This document shows, one piece after another, positions 14,059 through 19,377 of a stretch of 19,377 nt of DNA. The number at the start of each line of letters is the position of its first letter. Positions within the stretch are counted from its first letter, which is position 1. The notes beneath the pieces were generated by a model, which ran no database searches, was not told the DNA's origin, and saw only the letters and a list, made by a program, of their open reading frames with translations. This DNA is from DASRAJ01 sp039920305 (GTDB lineage: Bacteria > Bacteroidota > Bacteroidia > Chitinophagales > UBA10324), in assembly GCA_039920305.1 (NCBI GenBank), contig JBDSEA010000178.1, positions 1 through 19,377 on the forward strand, read 5' to 3'. The translations under genes were made by a program, and so were the position numbers.

Positions 14059-14745
14059 TTGGGCCTTATACTGAATATAGAATCTTCAACAGCCATCTGT
14101 TCAGTTTGCCTCGCCCGTGAAGGCAAATTACTTTGTGAAAAGAAAGCTGAACCGGGCCTGAACCATGCTTCCATACTTTCAGTTTTTATCCGGCAGCTTT
14201 TTGAGGAAACAGAGTTAAAGATTTCACAATTAGATGCGGTTGCCGTAAGTGCCGGACCCGGCTCATACACCGGACTTAGAATCGGGGTAACTACGGCGAA
14301 GGGGCTATGCTATGCCCTGGGCAAGCCACTGATTGCCCTTGATTCCCTGCTAATACTGGCAACAGGATTAAAAAAAAAATGGACTGCAAACAAATTTATC
14401 TTTTGCCCCACGATTGATGCGCGGCGTGATGAAATTTATTTATACCTGCTGGGAAACCAGGGAGAAGAAATCCAGCCATCATTCAATCTGATATTGTCCG
14501 CTTCCATCCCGTTTGTTATCCCGGAAAATAAGGTGATTACAGTAGGTGGAAGCGGGGCTGCCAAATGCAGGACTTTCTGGAAAAACCCATTCCTGTTATT
14601 TGATGAGGAAACGATTGCACTGTCTTCTGATATGACCCTTCATTCAGAAAATAGGCTTCTTGCAGGGCAATTTGAAAACCCGCGTTCCTTTGAGCCTAAT
14701 TACATCAAACCTGTTCACATTCTTGCTAAATCTAATGCGACTTAA
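14059..14745 (+). CDS. tsaB: tRNA t6A37 biosynthesis protein TsaB
   Basis: TsaB is the scaffold partner of TsaD in the complex that transfers the threonylcarbamoyl group to A37 of ANN-decoding tRNAs. The 228-residue protein opens with the ASKHA-fold strand LILNIESSTAICSVCLA (3-19) and contains the family hallmark SAGPGSYTGLRIGVTTAKGL (64-83). N35 and H36 in LNHASIL are also typical. The C-terminal lobe is more divergent, as is usual for TsaB. The start is TTG at 14059, 15 nt after the M28 peptidase stop. No ATG is available upstream of the first strand, and relatives begin with the same M-x-LILNIE phrase. It is probably co-transcribed with the peptidase gene. The protein is cytoplasmic. Confidence 0.92.
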   Translation: MGLILNIESSTAICSVCLAREGKLLCEKKAEPGLNHASILSVFIRQLFEETELKISQLDAVAVSAGPGSYTGLRIGVTTAKGLCYALGKPLIALDSLLILATGLKKKWTANKFIFCPTIDARRDEIYLYLLGNQGEEIQPSFNLILSASIPFVIPENKVITVGGSGAAKCRTFWKNPFLLFDEETIALSSDMTLHSENRLLAGQFENPRSFEPNYIKPVHILAKSNAT

Positions 14746-14777
14746 TAAAAATCTAAACTATTATTAACCTTCTTCAC

Positions 14778-14820
14778 TTTGCGGTTGATCTTTATTTAAG
14801 TAATAGTTTTGTTCTTAAAT
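14778..14820 (+). promoter_or_regulatory. Promoter and candidate operator of the arsR-type gene
   Basis: TAGTTTTG at 14804-14811 is an exact -7 box. The nearest upstream boxes are TTTG at 14778-14781 (22-nt gap) and GTTG at 14784-14787 (16-nt gap); neither has ideal spacing. A perfect inverted repeat, ATTTAAG (14794-14800) with CTTAAAT (14814-14820) and a 13-nt spacer, brackets the -7 box. It ends 8 nt before the ATG. The layout suits autorepression by the ArsR protein encoded next. Confidence 0.5.
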
Positions 14821-14828
14821 TTTTAACC

Positions 14829-15167
14829 ATGTCAAACACAGAAACTGTAGAAGAGAAAACCAATCATTCCGGCACAGCAATTAAAATTGATTATGACAAC
14901 CTGAAGCGTGCAGCAAGAATCATAAGATCGGTAAATCACAGGCTACGCCAGCAAATACTCAAGCTGCTTGATGAAAGCGGACGGCTTCCTGTAACTGAAA
15001 TATATGTCAAACTGCGACTAGAGCAATCAGTGGCTTCGCAACACCTGGCCATACTTCGTGACAGTGGCGCAGTAAAAACCGAGCGGGAAGGAAAGTTTAT
15101 CTACTATTCACTTAATGATACCAGGCTTGATCAATTAGCGGAATTGGTAGATGAATTAGTAAAATAA
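14829..15167 (+). CDS. ArsR/SmtB-type winged-helix regulator without cysteines
   Basis: This is a 112-residue DNA-binding repressor of the ArsR fold. Residues 1-20 are a polar tail. Residues about 22-50 form the first helices (NHRLRQQILKLLDESG). Residues 53-78 form the helix-turn-helix, with recognition helix EQSVASQHLAILRDSG (65-80). The wing is VKTEREGKFIYYSL (82-95) and a C-terminal dimer helix ends at residue 112. There is no Cys anywhere, and the alpha-3 position that binds metals in ArsR/SmtB reads RLPVTEI. It therefore cannot use the thiol sensing of BigR/SqrR-type members or the Cys-based metal site. Its neighbour 125 nt downstream on the same strand is a persulfide dioxygenase-rhodanese fusion, the usual kind of target for such regulators. 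The inducer is unknown. Confidence 0.88.
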   Translation: MSNTETVEEKTNHSGTAIKIDYDNLKRAARIIRSVNHRLRQQILKLLDESGRLPVTEIYVKLRLEQSVASQHLAILRDSGAVKTEREGKFIYYSLNDTRLDQLAELVDELVK

Positions 15168-15292
15168 GGTGAATAATGGAGTGGAAGATCATTAAGATAA
15201 CGGGCCGCGTATGTTGTTTATTCGATCCTGGGTCTAATTATAAAAGCGTAAAACAAGTGCTCAATAATCTCATTTTTTCTTTGTAAAATTTC

Positions 15293-16693
15293 ATGATGAA
15301 GGTAGATCAGCTGTATACCAGCTGCCTTTCGGAGGCAGCGTATTTTATCGAATCAAATGGTGAAGCTGCCATTATTGATCCGCTGCGTGACTGCAGCAAG
15401 TATGTAGCAATGGCTGCTGAAAGAGGTGTGGCTATCAAGTATATTTTTGAAACGCACTTTCATGCTGACTTCATTTCAGGCCATCTTGATTTGGCAGCCC
15501 GAACCGGGGCACCTATCATTTACGGACCGGAAACAAAAACCAATTACCCGATCCATGTGGCCACTGAAGGAGAAAGATTCAAAATAGGAAGGGTAGAGCT
15601 GGAGGTAATGCACACTCCGGGGCATACCCCTGAAAGCACCTGTTACCTGCTCAACGATGAAGATAAGAAGCCATATTGCATTTTCACGGGTGATACTTTA
15701 TTTGTGGGCGATGTTGGAAGGCCAGATCTGTTTGGAGGGGTAATTACCAAGGAGGTTCTTGCGTCAAACCTGTATGATTCACTTCAGCGATTGAAAAATC
15801 TTCCTGATAACGTTATTGTTTATCCTGCTCACGGCCCGGGGTCTGCCTGCGGTAAGAATCTTGGAAAAGAAACCTGGAGCACAATTGGAGCACAAAAAAA
15901 GAGGAACTATGCAATGCAGGATGTATCACGGGAAGAATTTATTGCAGCGATCACAAGCGGTTTAACAACACCTCCTCAATATTTTGCTATAAATGCCAAA
16001 ATAAACCGTGAAGGATATCAGCCGCTTGATTCGGTTGTAAAAAAGAGCTTAAGGGCGCTCAGCGCTCATGAATTTGAAATTGAAATGAAGAATAGCAGAA
16101 TCATGGTATTGGATACGCGTAATCAAAATGACTTTGAAAAAGGATTTATCCCCGGTGCTATGTTTATTGGGCTCAGTGGCCGGTTCGCAGAATGGGTGGG
16201 AACACTTCTTCAAATGGATGATAAAATTTTGCTGGTAGCTGACGAGGGAAAAGAAGAGGAATCCGTTATCAGGATGGCTCGCATAGGTTATGAAAATGTT
16301 ACCGGCTTTTTAAAAGGAGGATTTGATTCGTGGAAAAACTCGGGAAAAGGATATGATATGGTTATATCTATTGATGCGGAAGAGCTGCTTCTGGACTACA
16401 ACTTTGATAACATCACCCTGGTAGATGTGCGTAAAGAAAGTGAATTTGAAGCAGGGCATGTGCAGGGAGCTGTAAATGTGGTTTTGCAGGATTTTGATAA
16501 CCAGTTGAATAAGCTCAATTCAGCTTCTTCGGATACTCTGTACCTCCATTGTGAGGGTGGTTACCGCTCAATGATTGCCGCTTCCATGCTTCGAAGAAAA
16601 GGGTTTAAGAATCTTCGCAATGTTTATGGAGGATATAATGCAATTTCAAAGACTAATATTTCCCTGGCACTGCCGGCATTTTCAGCAAGTTAA
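15293..16693 (+). CDS. Persulfide dioxygenase (metallo-beta-lactamase fold) fused to two rhodanese domains
   Basis: This 466-residue, probably cytoplasmic enzyme oxidises low-molecular-weight persulfides, like ETHE1 and the fused CstB-type proteins. Residues about 3-245 form the metallo-beta-lactamase domain. By ETHE1 analogy the mononuclear iron ligands are H55 (THFHADF), H111 (HTPGHTPES) and D134 (FTGDTLF). H180 lies in YPAHGPGSACG. The motif is HxHxDF, with Phe60 where dinuclear enzymes have a second-site His. Residues about 255-352 are a first rhodanese domain with D317 at the catalytic Cys position (LLVADEGK), so it should be inactive. Residues about 358-455 are a second rhodanese domain with an intact loop, LHCEGGYRS (C420). 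The start is ATG-ATG at 15293/15296. The ArsR gene upstream is the probable regulator. Role: detoxification of sulfide or polysulfide. Confidence 0.93.
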   Translation: MMKVDQLYTSCLSEAAYFIESNGEAAIIDPLRDCSKYVAMAAERGVAIKYIFETHFHADFISGHLDLAARTGAPIIYGPETKTNYPIHVATEGERFKIGRVELEVMHTPGHTPESTCYLLNDEDKKPYCIFTGDTLFVGDVGRPDLFGGVITKEVLASNLYDSLQRLKNLPDNVIVYPAHGPGSACGKNLGKETWSTIGAQKKRNYAMQDVSREEFIAAITSGLTTPPQYFAINAKINREGYQPLDSVVKKSLRALSAHEFEIEMKNSRIMVLDTRNQNDFEKGFIPGAMFIGLSGRFAEWVGTLLQMDDKILLVADEGKEEESVIRMARIGYENVTGFLKGGFDSWKNSGKGYDMVISIDAEELLLDYNFDNITLVDVRKESEFEAGHVQGAVNVVLQDFDNQLNKLNSASSDTLYLHCEGGYRSMIAASMLRRKGFKNLRNVYGGYNAISKTNISLALPAFSAS

Positions 16694-16765
16694 CCGTATC
16701 TGAAACTCATCCGGATTAAAACTTTCATTCTTAGTTATCATAAATATATTTCAACCGATAAATAA

Positions 16766-19291
16766 ATGAAGCTTTTGAAGGTACGCAATCCCTGGATCCG
16801 AATAACAGGAATTATATTCTCTGTAATTTTCATTTTAGCTATTGTATCCTATGTTCTGCTTCTTATTAATAAAAAAGAAATTCTTTTTGCAATCACCTCT
16901 TCCTTTAATAAAAATATCAATGGCAAGCTTGAAGTGGAGGATATTGATTTTGGAATATTTGCAAATTTTCCCTCGGTTTCAGTTCGGTTAAAAAATATTT
17001 TGCTAACTGACTCTTTAAATGGAAAATCAGATACCATATTGATTGCCAAAGAGCTTTTAGTTGCCTTACCGGTGAAAAATTTGTGGAGCAAGCAGAAATC
17101 ACTCCAGTCAGTGCGATTGGAAAATGCAAAGATATCGCTGCTTAAATCCGACAGCGGAGGTCTTAATTTACAGATTATTAGCAGTGATGAAAGCAAAAAA
17201 AATGATCATGATGCGCCCTTGCCCCGCCGCATTCGCTTACACAATGTATCCTTCAGCTATGCGAATTCTGATAAGGAAAAATCTTTCAGGCTCCGCTTCA
17301 TTAATTCCGTTATAGAACTCAACCGTAATGATTCAGCAGTAGCATTCAACATGAAGGGTGATGTCCATTTTGATCATCTCATTTTCAATCCTGAAAAGGG
17401 AGGTTACCTGACCAATAAAACCACTGATCTGAATCTTGAAGGGGAGTTTATAGATAAACAAAAATTACTTGCCATTACCGGGGGTACTGTTGTTGTTGAC
17501 AAGCAGGTAGTGGCCATCCAGAGCAGATTTGTTTTTGGAAAGGAACCATCCATGCAGTTCAATTTTTTTTCGCGCTCAATCAAACCGGACGTTGGTTATT
17601 CAATTTTGCCAAAATCTATTGAGCAAAAGCTTGTACGCTACCAGGTGTACAAGCCTATTACTGTCTATGCAATCATCCGCGGTTCTCTTGTTCCGAATAC
17701 AAAGCCCTATGTGGATTTGTATTTTAAAACGTCAGCTAACCGCATTTCTTTAGGATCAAAATCATTTGATGACTTAACCTTCAAGGGCTGGTTCACCAAT
17801 CATGTTGATTCGTCAAAGATTAATGATGACCATAATTCGAGATTTATATTTCCTGTTTTTGACGGCGATATCTACCAAATCCCCCTGCATACCCAGCTGG
17901 TGATTACCGATCTCAAGTCACCGGTTTTGCTTATGAAGGCCTCCTCAGATCTGGATAAAGCTTCTGTATCAAAAGTGGTGGATACAAGTCGTATTAAAAT
18001 CCTTTCGGGAAATATTAAGGTAAGCTTCTCCTATTCAGGCCCCATGGTGAATTATTTTGACTCACTCACCAATAAAATGAATGCACATATCAATGGAAGC
18101 ATGATCATTAATAATGTTGAGCTTGATTACCTGCCCCGTGACTTTGAATTCCGGGATATCAGCGGCAGTGTGGTATTCAATGACAGCGACCTGCATGTTA
18201 ATTCAGTAAGTTTTAAATTGAATCATAACAGTGCTTACGTTAATGGCTCGTTTATTCAATTCATCCCTTCGCTCTTTTCAAAAACGGCCTCAGCAAAAGG
18301 AGATTTTTCACTCACGGCGGCTACTATTGACTTAAATTCCTTCAATTTTCAGAATGATACAATTTCTTTTCCCAAAAAAAACCCTGTACCTAAGGGTGAA
18401 ACCACTAATCATGTAGCCTCAGCACTGGATATGATGATTGACAGGTTTGAATTGAACTTTAATTTACATGCAGATACAGTGCTTTACAAGCATTTTGCTG
18501 CAACAGGCGTGCAAAGCGAATTGATTTACGCGAGCGATTATGTGCATTTCAAAAACACGGAGATGAAAGCCTCCGGAGGAACATTTTCGTTCGCTGGAGA
18601 TATAACTAAAATAGCGGGCTTAAATCACGAGGTAAAACTTCAGGCAACTATAAATAATGCTGATATCAGCTCCTTCCTTAAAGGTTTCGATGATTTCGGA
18701 CAAACCACGATTACTCATAACGATGTGGATGGCAAACTAAAAGCTGATATTAGTTTTCATTGCCGCCTTAATAATGATTTTAAAGTAATTCCGTCTTCAA
18801 TGAGGGGTAAAATGAAGGTTTCGATAAAAGACGGGGAGCTGAAAAATTTTGAAAGCATTGAACAGATATCAAAATACGTTTTTAAAAACCGCGACTTCAG
18901 AAACATCAGGTTCAGCGGTGTAGAAAATGAATATGAATTAAACGGATCAGAAATAACTTTTTCTCACCTCGACCTTTATTCATCGGTGCTTACCCTGTTT
19001 GCTGAGGGAAAATATGACTTCAATAAAACCAATACGCTGCTGCTGATTAATATACCACTTGGAAACATCAGAAAAGGAAAAACGGAAGAGCTGGCAGAGC
19101 ACCCTGATTCAAATCGTAAATCAGGAATAGGGCTAACTCTGAAAGCATATTACGGTGAGGATAATAAGCTGCATATGACTCCGGTAATTTTTGGAAAGAA
19201 AAAAGTAAGAGAGGAAATTGCCAGCAAAGGGGGGAAGAAAAAAGAAGAGGTGATGGAAGTTCCCAGAGAAAACAAGACGAAGCTGAAATGA
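16766..19291 (+). CDS. AsmA-family envelope protein
   Basis: This is an 841-residue protein with one N-terminal membrane anchor (about 12-34, IIFSVIFILAIVSYVLLLI) and a long, probably periplasmic, beta-rich body. The opening after the anchor (GKLEVEDIDFGIFANFPSVS, then LVALPVKNLW) is the AsmA N-terminal pattern. The C-terminal region (about 680-790) carries the AsmA_2-like segment, MRGKMKVSIKDGELKNFESI (about 681-700) and LDLYSSVLTLFAEGKYDF, and the protein ends in a Lys/Glu-rich tail. AsmA-type proteins are linked to outer-membrane biogenesis and are related to the chorein-type bridges that carry phospholipid between membranes; the role of this member is inferred from family. It lies 72 nt after the persulfide dioxygenase gene. 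A weak TATATTTC box lies at 16745-16752. The ATG at 16766 directly precedes the anchor and no functional tie to the neighbours is evident. Confidence 0.88.
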   Translation: MKLLKVRNPWIRITGIIFSVIFILAIVSYVLLLINKKEILFAITSSFNKNINGKLEVEDIDFGIFANFPSVSVRLKNILLTDSLNGKSDTILIAKELLVALPVKNLWSKQKSLQSVRLENAKISLLKSDSGGLNLQIISSDESKKNDHDAPLPRRIRLHNVSFSYANSDKEKSFRLRFINSVIELNRNDSAVAFNMKGDVHFDHLIFNPEKGGYLTNKTTDLNLEGEFIDKQKLLAITGGTVVVDKQVVAIQSRFVFGKEPSMQFNFFSRSIKPDVGYSILPKSIEQKLVRYQVYKPITVYAIIRGSLVPNTKPYVDLYFKTSANRISLGSKSFDDLTFKGWFTNHVDSSKINDDHNSRFIFPVFDGDIYQIPLHTQLVITDLKSPVLLMKASSDLDKASVSKVVDTSRIKILSGNIKVSFSYSGPMVNYFDSLTNKMNAHINGSMIINNVELDYLPRDFEFRDISGSVVFNDSDLHVNSVSFKLNHNSAYVNGSFIQFIPSLFSKTASAKGDFSLTAATIDLNSFNFQNDTISFPKKNPVPKGETTNHVASALDMMIDRFELNFNLHADTVLYKHFAATGVQSELIYASDYVHFKNTEMKASGGTFSFAGDITKIAGLNHEVKLQATINNADISSFLKGFDDFGQTTITHNDVDGKLKADISFHCRLNNDFKVIPSSMRGKMKVSIKDGELKNFESIEQISKYVFKNRDFRNIRFSGVENEYELNGSEITFSHLDLYSSVLTLFAEGKYDFNKTNTLLLINIPLGNIRKGKTEELAEHPDSNRKSGIGLTLKAYYGEDNKLHMTPVIFGKKKVREEIASKGGKKKEEVMEVPRENKTKLK

Positions 19292-19377
19292 ATATAAATT
19301 ACAGGGAAATACCCATCCCTATGGTAGCGAAAGCAAGATATTTTTTTCTGATTTTTTTTTTCAAGGATTTATTGCGA

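Noticed and set aside
15168..15292. A separate promoter for the persulfide dioxygenase gene
   Set aside because: The only candidate (TTTCTTTG near 15283) lacks the TA of the -7 box and has no -33 partner.
10477..17452. A shared 14-mer (TTGAAGGGGAGTTT) in the yidD-S41 gap and in the AsmA gene
   Set aside because: Two copies of a 14-mer encoding a common Glu-Gly-Glu-Phe phrase are probably coincidence.

Overview
The window reads as a chromosomal segment of a member of the Bacteroidota, probably an uncultured Chitinophagales/Saprospiria-like lineage. Three things support this. There is a type IX secretion (T9SS) type A sorting domain at the left end. Several genes are preceded by the Bacteroidota promoter form TTTG-N19-TAnnTTTG. 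Ribosome binding sites are weak, with several TTG/GTG starts. Nearly all the content is core metabolism, information processing or cell envelope; no complete mobile element, CRISPR array, tRNA or rRNA was seen.

Left part (1-3375). A 5' fragment of a secreted protein runs off the left edge on the minus strand. It lies 7 nt downstream of a short ORF that is essentially a T9SS sorting domain without a signal peptide, probably the tail of a broken gene. A 346-bp gene-free stretch follows with a small inverted-repeat element (IS end pair or MITE-like), a candidate promoter and a palindrome. Then comes nuoL, the complex I antiporter-like subunit, standing alone without nuoK, nuoM or nuoN.

Middle (3451-7588). 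A minus-strand pair encodes a polytopic GT-C-like membrane protein and a dolichyl-phosphate-sugar-synthase-like GT2 enzyme. This is the usual logic of lipid-linked sugar donor plus membrane transferase. It is divergent from a small HAD protein of the type often mislabelled phosphoheptose isomerase. Next are a degraded C-terminal membrane-protein fragment (resembling DUF3667 proteins) and a convergent YjjG-type HAD nucleotidase.

Right-centre (7848-12267). rho has a very good promoter. It is followed by rpmH (51 aa), a strong hairpin, rnpA with a TTG start, and overlapping yidD. No dnaA or yidC is present. A CtpA-type S41 protease follows, ending in a clear intrinsic terminator whose loop also holds a promoter -7 box for the next gene.

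Right end (12355-19377). An M28 aminopeptidase with PA and PDZ domains is followed after about 15 nt by tsaB (t6A biosynthesis). A cysteine-free ArsR regulator comes next, with a perfect inverted repeat around its own -7 box. It is followed by a persulfide dioxygenase fused to two rhodanese domains, the first lacking the catalytic Cys. Together these two look like a sulfide/persulfide stress module. A large AsmA-type envelope protein closes the window. I saw no unmistakably new multi-gene system. The least ordinary points are the rnpA hairpin, the overlapping terminator/promoter, the Cys-less regulator of a persulfide enzyme, and the orphan nuoL beside a small repeat element.
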